Shown here: positions 41,838 to 49,814 of the stretch, piece by piece
How positions within the stretch are numbered: position 1 is the stretch's first letter
Layout: the number at the start of each line of letters is the position of its first letter
Assembly (NCBI GenBank): GCA_002395155.1
Contig: DGWD01000035.1
Coordinates: forward strand, 32,874 to 96,873
Origin: Treponema sp. UBA4267
GTDB taxonomy: Bacteria > Spirochaetota > Spirochaetia > Treponematales > Treponemataceae
DNA length: 64,000 nt
Reading direction: 5' to 3'
Position numbers and translations under genes: made by a program
Notes under the pieces: model-generated
Seen by the model: the letters and a program-made list of their open reading frames with translations, nothing else
Told to the model about the DNA's origin: nothing
The model's database searches: none

Positions 41838-43574
41838 ATGGCAAAAACTTTTGATGATAAAAAAATCATTTACACTATGGACCGTGTTGGACGTGCTTAC
41901 GGAACAAAGGTTGTATTAAAAGACATCAGCATTTCTTATTATTATGGTGCCAAAATTGGTGTACTTGGTGCAAATGGTGCTGGTAAATCATCACTTTTTA
42001 AGATTCTTGCTGGAATTGATAAGGATTTTACAGGTGAAACTTCCCTGGCTCCTGGTTATACAATTGGATATTTGGAGCAGGAACCATATCTTGAGCCTGG
42101 TAAAACAGTTATGGAAGTTGTAAAGGAAGGCGTAAAGCCAATTACAGATCTTCTTGAAGAATTTGATAAGATTGGTGAAGCATATGGTGATCCAGATGCA
42201 GATTTTGATAAATTAGCAGCCCGCCAGGGCCAAGTTCAGGAAAAACTGGATGCTTTGGATGCATGGAATTTGGATGCTAACCTTGAACTTGCTATGGAAG
42301 CTCTTCGATGTCCTCCATCTGACCAGGTTGTTGATGTTTTGTCTGGAGGTGAACGCCGTCGTGTTGCTCTTTGTCGTCTTCTTTTACAGAAACCTGATAT
42401 TTTGCTTTTGGACGAACCTACTAACCACTTGGATGCAGAAACTGTTGCCTGGCTTGAAAAACACTTGCATGATTATCCTGGAACTGTAATTGCCATTACA
42501 CATGACCGTTACTTCTTGGACGAAGTTGCCGGCTGGATTTTGGAATTGGACCGTGGAGAAGGTTATCCTTTCAAGGGTAATTATAGCAGCTGGCTTGAAC
42601 AGAAGAATCAGCGTCTTGCTCAGGAAAGCAAAAATGAATCTGCCCGTCAGAAGGAAATTCAGCGTGAGTTGGAATGGATTCACATGGGTGCCAAGGGACG
42701 TCAGGCTAAGCATAAGGAACACATTACCCGCTATAACGAACTTATGTCTCAGGAATCTAAAAAGCAGTTGAAGGATACTCAGATTTCAATTCCTGCTGGA
42801 CCTAGACTTGGTGGTCAGGTAATTGATTTTGAAAATGTAACAAAATCTTTTGGAGATAAACTTTTATTTGAAAATTTAAATGTTCATATTCCTGCTGGAG
42901 CAATTGTTGGTATTGTTGGTCCAAACGGTGCCGGTAAAACAACTTTATTTAAAATGATTGTGGACGCAGCTGGAATGGAAGGTGGTGAAAAGCCTGATTC
43001 AGGATCAATTAAAATTGGTCAGACAGTTAAGCTTGTTTATGTTGACCAGATGAGAAGTGGACTTGATGAAAACAAGACTGTTTATGAAACTCTTGGAGGC
43101 GGCGGTGATCTGGTAAAGCTTGGTGCTGTTGACGAAAAGGGTAGAGCACTGGAAGGTGGTGTTCGCGAAGTTAATGCCCATGCTTACTGCGGTTGGTTTA
43201 ATTTTGCTGGTCCTGATCAGAATAAAAAAGTTTCTGTTCTTTCTGGTGGTGAACGTAACCGCTTGAATTTGGGTATGATGCTTAAGGAAAGTGGAAACGT
43301 TCTGCTTTTTGATGAACCTACTAACGATTTAGACGTAGAAACTGTTCGTGCTCTGGAAGAGGCTTTGGAAGATTTTGCCGGCTGTGCTCTTGTAGTTAGC
43401 CATGACCGTTGGTTTTTGGACCGTATTTGTACTCATATTCTTGCATTTGAAAATAATTCAGAAGTTCGTTTCTTTGAAGGAAACTGGTCTGAATATGCAG
43501 AATGGAAGATGAAGGAATTTGGCGAAGATGCAGGAGTTCCAAAAAGAGTTGTATACCGTAAATTGAGCAGATAA
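41838..43574 (+). CDS. ettA: Energy-dependent translational throttle protein EttA (ABC-F)
   Basis: 578 residues with two ABC domains and no membrane segment. Domain 1: LGANGAGKSS, LSGGERRRVALCRLLLQKPD, LLLDEPTNHLDAE. Domain 2: VGPNGAGKTT, LSGGERNRLNLG, LLFDEPTNDLDVE. The linker has the EttA features GYTIGYLEQEP and WIHMGAKGRQAKHKEHI. EttA binds the ribosomal E site and gates the first elongation step according to ATP/ADP ratio. The length and linker separate it from Uup and from antibiotic-resistance ABC-F proteins. Single gene. Confidence 0.95.
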   Translation: MAKTFDDKKIIYTMDRVGRAYGTKVVLKDISISYYYGAKIGVLGANGAGKSSLFKILAGIDKDFTGETSLAPGYTIGYLEQEPYLEPGKTVMEVVKEGVKPITDLLEEFDKIGEAYGDPDADFDKLAARQGQVQEKLDALDAWNLDANLELAMEALRCPPSDQVVDVLSGGERRRVALCRLLLQKPDILLLDEPTNHLDAETVAWLEKHLHDYPGTVIAITHDRYFLDEVAGWILELDRGEGYPFKGNYSSWLEQKNQRLAQESKNESARQKEIQRELEWIHMGAKGRQAKHKEHITRYNELMSQESKKQLKDTQISIPAGPRLGGQVIDFENVTKSFGDKLLFENLNVHIPAGAIVGIVGPNGAGKTTLFKMIVDAAGMEGGEKPDSGSIKIGQTVKLVYVDQMRSGLDENKTVYETLGGGGDLVKLGAVDEKGRALEGGVREVNAHAYCGWFNFAGPDQNKKVSVLSGGERNRLNLGMMLKESGNVLLFDEPTNDLDVETVRALEEALEDFAGCALVVSHDRWFLDRICTHILAFENNSEVRFFEGNWSEYAEWKMKEFGEDAGVPKRVVYRKLSR

Positions 43575-43640
43575 TTCTATTATGCAGGAATCTTATGTTA
43601 AATAATTTCTGATGAAGAGAGTAAAATCAGGGGGTATTTT

Positions 43641-44843
43641 ATGAAGAAGTTGTTACTTAGTCTTGTAGTAACATTCGTTTTGGCAGGTGCACTTTTTGCT
43701 GCAAAACCTGTCTTTGAATCGAAGAATGCAGTAAAAGATACTGGAAAAAAGTCTTTTAATTCTGATTCTGCAATTGAAACTGTAAAAGACATGAAAACTG
43801 GTTGGAATCTTGGTAACACTTTGGATGCTACCAATGCACAAAATCTTTCGTCAGAAACTAGCTGGGGGCAGCCAAAGACTACAAAAAAAATGATTGATAC
43901 TTTGGCTGCATCTGGAATAAAAACAATTCGTATTCCTGTATCTTGGCATAATCATCTTATTGATAAAGATTATACGATTGATCCAGCGTGGATGAAGCGT
44001 GTAAAAGAAGTAGTTGACTGGGCTATTGATGATGGCATGTACGTCATCATCAACTCTCATCATGACTGCTGGTCTAGCCCTTCAAAAATGCCTTATGGTA
44101 AGGGCTACTATCCTAACAGTGTAAACTATGAAGAATCTGAACGTTTTCTTACTAATGTTTGGGCTCAGATTTGTCTTGCTTTTAATAACGGCTATGATGA
44201 ACACTTGGTTTTTGAAACAATGAATGAACCAAGACTTTGTGGTACCAGCCATGAATGGTGGTTCGATAAAAACGCAAAGGAATGTCTGGATGCCGCTGAA
44301 AATTTGAATAAACTGAATAAACTTGCTTTGGATGTAATTCGCTCCAGCAAGGGAAATAATTCTAAGCGTTTTGTTATGATTCCTGGTTTGCAGGCTTCTC
44401 CAGATTCTGCATTTGCTTCTGAGTTTAAAATGCCTGATGATGGAAAAAATGGAACAAGTCACTTAATCCTTTCAACTCATATGTATAGTCCATACACCTT
44501 TGCAATGGAATCGCCTGGTAAAAGGGAATTTACTCCACAGTTTCAGAGTGAACTTGCTTCTACTTTTAAGCGTTTGAACGATAATTTTGTAAAAAAAGGA
44601 TATGCAGTTGTAATTGGCGAATATGGAGCTACAAATAAGGATAATTTAGAAGAACGTGTAAAATGGTTCCATGCTTTTATAAAATATTCTCGTCAGTATG
44701 GTATTACATCTTGTCTTTGGGATAATGGTGTCTGGGTGGTGAAGGGTAATGATTATAACGAACACTTTGGTTATTTTAACAGAAGTGCTTGTAAATGGTT
44801 CTTCCCAGAAATTCTTAAAGCAATCCAAGAAGAAGCAAAATAA
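43641..44843 (+). CDS. Secreted GH5-family endoglucanase
   Basis: 400 residues with a signal peptide (MKKLLLSLVVTFVLAGALFA). The fold is the GH5 barrel: GWNLGNTLDA, TIRIPVSWHNH, YVIINSHHDCW. The acid/base Glu196 is in ETMNEPR and the nucleophile Glu327 in VIGEYGA. WGQPKTTKKMID and the LWDNG near the end are typical of subfamily 4-like cellulases and xyloglucanases. It should cut beta-1,4-glucan chains, outside the cytoplasm; no carbohydrate-binding module is present. A GGGGG stretch precedes the ATG. It converges on the sugar importer operon. Confidence 0.92.
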   Translation: MKKLLLSLVVTFVLAGALFAAKPVFESKNAVKDTGKKSFNSDSAIETVKDMKTGWNLGNTLDATNAQNLSSETSWGQPKTTKKMIDTLAASGIKTIRIPVSWHNHLIDKDYTIDPAWMKRVKEVVDWAIDDGMYVIINSHHDCWSSPSKMPYGKGYYPNSVNYEESERFLTNVWAQICLAFNNGYDEHLVFETMNEPRLCGTSHEWWFDKNAKECLDAAENLNKLNKLALDVIRSSKGNNSKRFVMIPGLQASPDSAFASEFKMPDDGKNGTSHLILSTHMYSPYTFAMESPGKREFTPQFQSELASTFKRLNDNFVKKGYAVVIGEYGATNKDNLEERVKWFHAFIKYSRQYGITSCLWDNGVWVVKGNDYNEHFGYFNRSACKWFFPEILKAIQEEAK

Positions 44844-44850
44844 AAAAAAT

Positions 44851-44930
44851 CCTGAAGTATATTTTAATCTCTTTGTTTTACATAGTAGGAAGAGATTAAT
44901 TCGGTTAGGAGTCCGAATATATACTTCAGG
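44851..44930. ncRNA. Three-way-junction RNA structure behind the endoglucanase gene
   Basis: CCTGAAGTATAT (44851-44862) pairs with ATATACTTCAGG (44919-44930), closing a junction that holds a 10-bp stem (TTAATCTCTT 44864-44873 with 44890-44899) and a 5-bp stem (TTCGG 44900-44904 with 44913-44917). Eight A residues to the left become a T-run on the minus strand. It may be an elaborate terminator or a stable 3' RNA element. Confidence 0.6.
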
Positions 44931-44943
44931 AAAAATATAATAA

Positions 44944-45010
44944 AAAGGGATTTCTGTCTTAGGAGGATTTAAGGCTTTTTTACTGGTTATGCCTTTTTTG
45001 AAATCCCTTT
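44944..45010 (-). terminator. Nested hairpin behind the sugar importer operon
   Basis: AAAGGGATTTC (44944-44954) pairs with GAAATCCCTTT (45000-45010) and encloses AAGGC/GCCTT (44971-44975, 44991-44995). On the minus strand a run TTTTTATATTTTT follows. It ends the operon whose last stop is at 45022. Confidence 0.7.
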
Positions 45011-45021
45011 ATATTCCAAAC

Positions 45022-45960
45022 TTATTCTTTTACTCCTCCAACTGTCATACCAACTACAAAGTACTTTTGTACGAATGGATAAACAATCAAGATTGGAACA
45101 GAAGCAACAATTGTAATTGCGGCTCTGATTGAAACTGGAGTAATCTGGTTTACTGCAGAACCATTTGCTGCGGCAAGAGCTTTAGCACCTGCATCTGCGG
45201 CACCACCACTATTCTGGCTGGCGTTCAAATAACCCATCAATACATACTGTAAAGAGTGTAAGTTCTTATTTCTTGAACAGTAGAGGTAGGTATCAAACCA
45301 GCTGTTCCATGCACCTACTGCAACGAAAAGACAAATCATAGCAATTGAAGGAACAATAAGTGGCATAATAATCTGCAAGAAGATTTTCATTTCGTTTGCA
45401 CCATCAATACGGGCAGATTCTACAAAGCTGTCTGGTAAACCATTGATGTAGGTTCTGATAAGAATGAAGTTGAATACATCGATAATACAAGGAACGATGT
45501 AAACTGCATAAGAACCAACCATGTGGAGTTTCTTAATCAACATATAACCAGGGATTAAACCTGCATTTACATACATTGAAATTACCAGAATTGTTGTAAG
45601 GAGCTTTTTAAGAACAAACTCTTTACGGCTTAAAGAATATGCCAGCATTGCTGTACAGAATACGCTCAAAACAGTCTGAAGGATTGTACGTGACAAAGAA
45701 ACAAGACCTGCTCTAAAAATATAGTCTGTAGCAAAGAGGGTTTTGTAGTTTTCAAGTGTAAACTTTCTTGGCCAGAATCTGATTCCGCCCTTAATAGAGT
45801 CCAAACCATCATTAAATGAAACTGCAATTGTATTCCAGAAAGGGTATACAGTTACAATTACAACCAAAAATAAAGTTATATAAATAATTGCATCAAAAAT
45901 GAAGTTTTCGATTGTAGATTTTCGTTTTGCAAATCTGTATGGATTATCATTAGTCATCAT
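45022..45960 (-). CDS. Sugar ABC transporter permease, LplC/YtcP type
   Basis: 312 residues with six predicted helices and the EAA loop FVESARIDGANEMKIFLQIIMPLIVP that docks the ATPase. The N-terminus (FIFDAIIYITLFLVVIVTVYPFWNTIAVSFND) and the C-terminal GMTVGGVKE are typical of the CUT1 carbohydrate subfamily related to LplC. It forms the import channel with the product of the gene upstream, whose stop overlaps its start by 4 bases (ATGA). No ATPase gene is in the operon, so a shared MsmK/UgpC-like ATPase encoded elsewhere is implied. The substrate is probably a plant-derived oligosaccharide, from context. Confidence 0.92.
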   Translation of the reverse strand: MMTNDNPYRFAKRKSTIENFIFDAIIYITLFLVVIVTVYPFWNTIAVSFNDGLDSIKGGIRFWPRKFTLENYKTLFATDYIFRAGLVSLSRTILQTVLSVFCTAMLAYSLSRKEFVLKKLLTTILVISMYVNAGLIPGYMLIKKLHMVGSYAVYIVPCIIDVFNFILIRTYINGLPDSFVESARIDGANEMKIFLQIIMPLIVPSIAMICLFVAVGAWNSWFDTYLYCSRNKNLHSLQYVLMGYLNASQNSGGAADAGAKALAAANGSAVNQITPVSIRAAITIVASVPILIVYPFVQKYFVVGMTVGGVKE

Positions 45961-46973
45961 ATTAAACGCTCCTCACCAGCTTTTTTAGCTATACTGTTAG
46001 CAATAAGAAGTAAAGCAATGTTTACAACATTCTTGAAAATACCTGCTGCAGTAGCAAGAGAGAAGTTACCCATTGTGATACCCCACTTCAATACGTAAAT
46101 ATCAATCTGAGTAGCAACGTCCTGAATAATTCCGTTCTTCAATAAGTAAGGCATTTCAAAGTTAGCATCAAGAATATGTCCGGCAGACATAATCATCATG
46201 ATGATGATTGTTGGTTTAATTCCTGGCAAAGTAATGTGCCAGATTTTTCTAAGACGACCACATCCATCAATTTGAGCAGCTTCGTACAAACATGGGTCAA
46301 TGGCAGTCATTGCTCCAAGGTATACGATTGTGTTCCAACCAACTTCCTTCCATACGTAGGTCCAACCTACAATGTTCCAGAAGTATTTTGGAATTGCGAG
46401 CCAGTGAATTGGCTTTTTGATAAAGTGTAATGCCTGTAATATATTATTTAAAATTCCGTCTTCAACGGAAAGAACATTCGCAACTAAACTTGTAACGATA
46501 ATCCACGAAAGAAAGTGTGGAAGATATGATACAGTCTGAACGAAGCGTTTTATACCAATAAAACGTACTTCATTTAAGAATACGGCAAGAACAATAGCAG
46601 TAATATAACCAAGTGCAGTTGAGATAAAACTCATACAAATGGTATTTCTGAGTGATAATAAGAATTCTGTATTCCAGATTATTTTGCCAAGTTCATTTCT
46701 AGCAATGTTACCCTGTAAATCATAGGTAACAAAAAGTTCTTTAAACCATTTTAATCCTACAAATGTTTGTGATGTAAGAGGTTTACCAACTTTAAAGTTT
46801 TGGAAGGCCATTGACCATCCTAATAATGGAACATATCTAAAAAGAATGACATATAAAACAAATGGAACTGACATTAAAATAAGAGCTTTTTGTTTTTTTA
46901 ATAAATGCCATTTATTTTGTTTTACCGTGAGTAATGTTTTGTCATTGGTTTTGTTTGTTTTTTTACTTTTCAT
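45957..46973 (-). CDS. Sugar ABC transporter permease, LplB/YteP type
   Basis: 338 residues. A basic N-terminal segment (KSKKTNKTNDKTLLTVKQNK) precedes six helices; the EAA loop is LYEAAQIDGCGRLRKIWHITLPGIKP. Partner permease of the LplC-type protein, with translational coupling through ATGA. GGAG lies 8 bases before the ATG. Between it and the solute-binding protein gene lie strong hairpins that could lower permease expression relative to the binding protein, a common arrangement. Confidence 0.92.
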   Translation of the reverse strand: MKSKKTNKTNDKTLLTVKQNKWHLLKKQKALILMSVPFVLYVILFRYVPLLGWSMAFQNFKVGKPLTSQTFVGLKWFKELFVTYDLQGNIARNELGKIIWNTEFLLSLRNTICMSFISTALGYITAIVLAVFLNEVRFIGIKRFVQTVSYLPHFLSWIIVTSLVANVLSVEDGILNNILQALHFIKKPIHWLAIPKYFWNIVGWTYVWKEVGWNTIVYLGAMTAIDPCLYEAAQIDGCGRLRKIWHITLPGIKPTIIIMMIMSAGHILDANFEMPYLLKNGIIQDVATQIDIYVLKWGITMGNFSLATAAGIFKNVVNIALLLIANSIAKKAGEERLI

Positions 46974-46998
46974 TAAAAAGACTCCAGAGAGAGAATTG

Positions 46999-47032
46999 AA
47001 AAGTGCATAGAATTTATTTTCTATGCACTTTT
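46999..47032 (-). terminator. Intra-operon hairpin after the solute-binding protein gene
   Basis: AAAAGTGCATAGAA (46999-47012) pairs with TTCTATGCACTTTT (47019-47032), a perfect 14-bp stem with a 6-base loop, ending in TTTT. Transcription must pass it to reach the permeases, so it is probably a partial terminator or RNA stabiliser. Confidence 0.65.
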
Positions 47033-47042
47033 GTGTTAACCT

Positions 47043-47090
47043 CCAGAGCCTTAAGACTTCTGAAGGTTCTGGTTAGCTATAGATCTAACC
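47043..47090 (-). promoter_or_regulatory. Two overlapping hairpins in the same intergenic RNA
   Basis: CCAGAGCCTT (47043-47052) pairs with AAGGTTCTGG (47063-47072, one G-T pair), and GGTTAG (47071-47076) pairs with CTAACC (47085-47090). The two stems share 47071-47072, so they compete at their bases. Confidence 0.4.
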
Positions 47091-47100
47091 ATTTAAGTCC

Positions 47101-48804
47101 TTATTTTCCACCGAAGTTCTTAACGCGAGCGTCAAGTTCTCCCTGCATAAACTTGTTGAATACATCTGTAAGTGGTTTCATCTGTGTTGCAAATTCATTC
47201 CAAGTTTTATCGAAATCATTTGGTGAGCCCATAATCATTTTTGGAAGATACTTGAACTGGAGTGTTTCAAATCCCTTCATAGCAACGGCTGCATCGTGTT
47301 CAAGACCGTCGTTCTCTGGAGCTGGGTTACACTGCCACATTGGGTACCAACCTGGGTTCTTTGGTGGGTTTTTGTCTACTAACTGAGCGTAAGAGTTAAT
47401 TCCGTATGCTTCGAATACTTTCTTGTCGATTTCTTCCATACCATCCTGGAATTCATAAGCTGTATTAGCAAGTGATGTAGCATATCCGTCAGAGAATGTA
47501 CCTTCCCATTTTGGAGCTTCATCTGTCCAAAGCTGAGCTTTGTTCTTAAGAATCCAAGTTGCATCCTGCTGCTGGTTTCTCTGTTCCTGTGTACGGTAAG
47601 GAGCACCTGCTGTACCTGTTACAGAACCATCTGTATCGATAAAGTAGTCAGTTCCTTCAAGACCCCAGTAAAGACGCTTCTGATATTTTTCTTCAAGAAG
47701 TGTATCCATGAGTTTCAAAATCTTTTTAGCTTTTGCTTCACCACATGCTGTTGTGAAACCATATCCTCTCTGGAGGTTTGGAAGAGAAAGATCACGGTAC
47801 CATGGTTTAATAGATTCATCGAATGTTACAGGAAGTGGAGCATATGTCTTGTCCAATTTTCCTTCTGTTCTAAGAGTGTTTTCAGCATCGTACATGAACT
47901 GCCATCCCTGGATGAACATACCAAGTACACGACCCTGAGAAATCTTAGCTTTGTACTGATCCTGTGTATCTGTGAAAGATGCTGGATCAATTAAACCTCT
48001 CTGATAGTATCCGTTAGCTTTTTTGAACCATTTTTTAGCATTTTCATCAGCAAAGTTGTCCAAATATGTGTATGTACCGTCACCATTGTCAACAACGTGT
48101 CCGTTACCATCGTTTGGATAACCAGCCAAGAATGCAGGTGGGTTCCAAAGGTTGAATGCAGCATTTGGGTCTGTAAGAATTGAGAATGGAATTGTTGGCA
48201 TTCCATCTGTTGTTGGGTGTTTTTTGTAGTAAGCTTCGATTACATCAAAGAACTGATCAACAGTTTTGATTTCTGGCCATCCAGATTCTTCAAGAACGCA
48301 TTTCTGAATCCACCATGCTGTCTGGTTATATGTTGTATTCTGGTCTGCACCAGTGTAAGCACCGTAGTTTGGTAAAGAATATACATGTGCTTTTACAATG
48401 TTTCCGTTTTCATCTTTTTCTGAGTCAGCGTAAACAATCTGCTTCCAAACAGAAGAGTAGTTCTTCATGATGTTTGGACATTCTTTTTCTACGATATCTT
48501 TAATATCGATAAGACATCCAGCACCCTGGAATTTTTCTGAATCAACTTCTACCAAGTCAGGTAAGTCACCAGAAGCAATAAGAGTACCAATTTTCTGGTC
48601 TTTATCACCATTAAGAATATCCCATGTAAATGTTACACCGAATTCTTCTTCTAACCACTTATAATCGCGGTTGTCAGCTGGAGGCTGTTGTCTCTGCTGA
48701 ATTGTAAATACAGAAATGTCAAGGTTTTTAGCATTTTTACCCTTACATCCTACCATTGTAAGTGCCATCATAGCACCAATGGCTACCACTGTTAGTTTTT
48801 TCAT
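47101..48804 (-). CDS. Sugar ABC transporter solute-binding lipoprotein, LplA/YtcQ type
   Basis: 567 residues with lipoprotein signal (lipobox MVGC, Cys20). The mature protein matches large CUT1-associated binding proteins: YKWLEEEFGVTFTWDILNGD, ASGDLPDLVEVDSEKFQGAG, and a long second lobe rich in Trp and Tyr, as expected for stacking against sugar rings. It delivers an oligosaccharide to the two permeases encoded downstream. AAGGAGG stands 5 bases before the ATG, the strongest ribosome binding site in the window, so high expression is likely. Its promoter region carries the operator shared with the GH43/esterase genes. Confidence 0.93.
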   Translation of the reverse strand: MKKLTVVAIGAMMALTMVGCKGKNAKNLDISVFTIQQRQQPPADNRDYKWLEEEFGVTFTWDILNGDKDQKIGTLIASGDLPDLVEVDSEKFQGAGCLIDIKDIVEKECPNIMKNYSSVWKQIVYADSEKDENGNIVKAHVYSLPNYGAYTGADQNTTYNQTAWWIQKCVLEESGWPEIKTVDQFFDVIEAYYKKHPTTDGMPTIPFSILTDPNAAFNLWNPPAFLAGYPNDGNGHVVDNGDGTYTYLDNFADENAKKWFKKANGYYQRGLIDPASFTDTQDQYKAKISQGRVLGMFIQGWQFMYDAENTLRTEGKLDKTYAPLPVTFDESIKPWYRDLSLPNLQRGYGFTTACGEAKAKKILKLMDTLLEEKYQKRLYWGLEGTDYFIDTDGSVTGTAGAPYRTQEQRNQQQDATWILKNKAQLWTDEAPKWEGTFSDGYATSLANTAYEFQDGMEEIDKKVFEAYGINSYAQLVDKNPPKNPGWYPMWQCNPAPENDGLEHDAAVAMKGFETLQFKYLPKMIMGSPNDFDKTWNEFATQMKPLTDVFNKFMQGELDARVKNFGGK

Positions 48805-48830
48805 AAAGTCCTCCTTTCGACTTTTTTGAA

Positions 48831-48859
48831 TCTTTAGTAAAACGTTTAACTCATGTTAA
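48831..48859 (-). promoter_or_regulatory. Promoter of the solute-binding protein gene
   Basis: On the minus strand TTAACA (48854-48859), 17-base spacer, TAAAGA (48831-48836). It would give a leader of about 20 bases holding AAGGAGG. The operator at 48833-48850 fills the spacer. Confidence 0.45.
48833..48850. promoter_or_regulatory. Operator copy 1 (LacI-type palindrome)
   Basis: The sequence TTTAGTAAAACGTTTAAC contains a TAAACGTTTA-like centre with the CG typical of LacI-family operators. The same 18 bases occur inverted at 52348-52365. It lies between the -35 and -10 of the importer operon, where a repressor would block RNA polymerase. Confidence 0.65.
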
Positions 48860-48901
48860 GTCTGGACTTGTAGAAAAAATACACATAAATTATCATAAAA
48901 T

Positions 48902-48931
48902 TTGTCTAAAAGTCCTAATTTTGTGTATAAT
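48902..48931 (+). promoter_or_regulatory. Promoter of the AraC-family regulator
   Basis: TTGTCT (48902-48907), 18-base spacer, TATAAT (48926-48931). Transcription should start at about 48938, one base before the ATG at 48939. Confidence 0.6.
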
Positions 48932-48938
48932 CTGATTT

Positions 48939-49814
48939 ATGAGTCAAGAATATGAGTTTATTGAACGGGGGACCGAAAAATTCCCTGTAGGATTGTTTGC
49001 CCAGACTATTTATTTGGATAAGCCACATCATCATATTGAATATGAGCTTTTTTATTTGAAGAACGGACGTGCTATTTTTGGGATAGAGGATCAGGAATTT
49101 AAACTTTACCCTGGAGATTTCCTTTTTATTAATCCTGGAGTAACTCATTATGCAAAGAGTGCCGGGGAAGGGGAAGTTTATAATTACATTGCCATGGTTT
49201 TTGATATTTCTCTTTTGGGAAAGCCAGGGGACCCTTGCCGTCAGTTTTTTGAAAATATACGTATAAAACGCTTTGTAACTATGCCTAAAGAAATTTCTGA
49301 AAAGCTTGCACAGGCAACTGACCTGGTAGAAAAAAAATCTGAGGGGCACGAAATTGTAGTAAAGTCTGTTTTATATGATATTATTTCTTTTGTAATTACC
49401 AGTGGACAGTACGAGGTAGTTTCTCTTATTGAAAACAAAAAAACTTATAGTATTTCTGCAATTGATACAGCCTTAAATTTTATAAAAGAACACTTCCGCG
49501 AAAACATTTGTCTTGAGGATTTGTTGGGACTTACAAATTACAGTAAGAGTCACTTTATCAGGCTGTTTAAAGAACATACCGGATATAATTTTGTTGATTA
49601 CATAAATAAATACAGAATTGAAAAAACTTGTCTTGATTTGATTTACACAGATAAGAATGTTACAGAAGTTGCCACGGAAAATGGCTTTAACAATGTTCAG
49701 TACTATTCCCGTACCTTTAAGAAGTATATGAAAACTACTCCAAAACAGTACAGAAAAAACGGAAAGAACCTTGTTGTTCCATCTTCCCTGGCAAACGTTT
49801 ATGTTTACTTATAA
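48939..49814 (+). CDS. AraC-family transcription regulator
   Basis: 291 residues. The N-terminal cupin-like sensor has KPHHHIEYELFYLKNGRAIF and YPGDFLFINPGVTHYAKS. The C-terminal 100 residues form the double helix-turn-helix: NICLEDLLGLTNYSKSHFIRLFKEHTGYNFVDYINKYRIEK and then VTEVATENGFNNVQYYSRTFKKYMKTTPKQYRK. It is divergent from the importer operon and convergent with the GH43/esterase operon (6-base overlap at the ends), so it is the likely local activator responding to a sugar. It has no Shine-Dalgarno sequence. Confidence 0.93.
   Translation: MSQEYEFIERGTEKFPVGLFAQTIYLDKPHHHIEYELFYLKNGRAIFGIEDQEFKLYPGDFLFINPGVTHYAKSAGEGEVYNYIAMVFDISLLGKPGDPCRQFFENIRIKRFVTMPKEISEKLAQATDLVEKKSEGHEIVVKSVLYDIISFVITSGQYEVVSLIENKKTYSISAIDTALNFIKEHFRENICLEDLLGLTNYSKSHFIRLFKEHTGYNFVDYINKYRIEKTCLDLIYTDKNVTEVATENGFNNVQYYSRTFKKYMKTTPKQYRKNGKNLVVPSSLANVYVYL

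Noticed and set aside
44851..44930. tRNA-like gene
   Set aside because: The 80-base structure has a 12-bp closing stem and only two arms, with no anticodon arm, T-loop or CCA.
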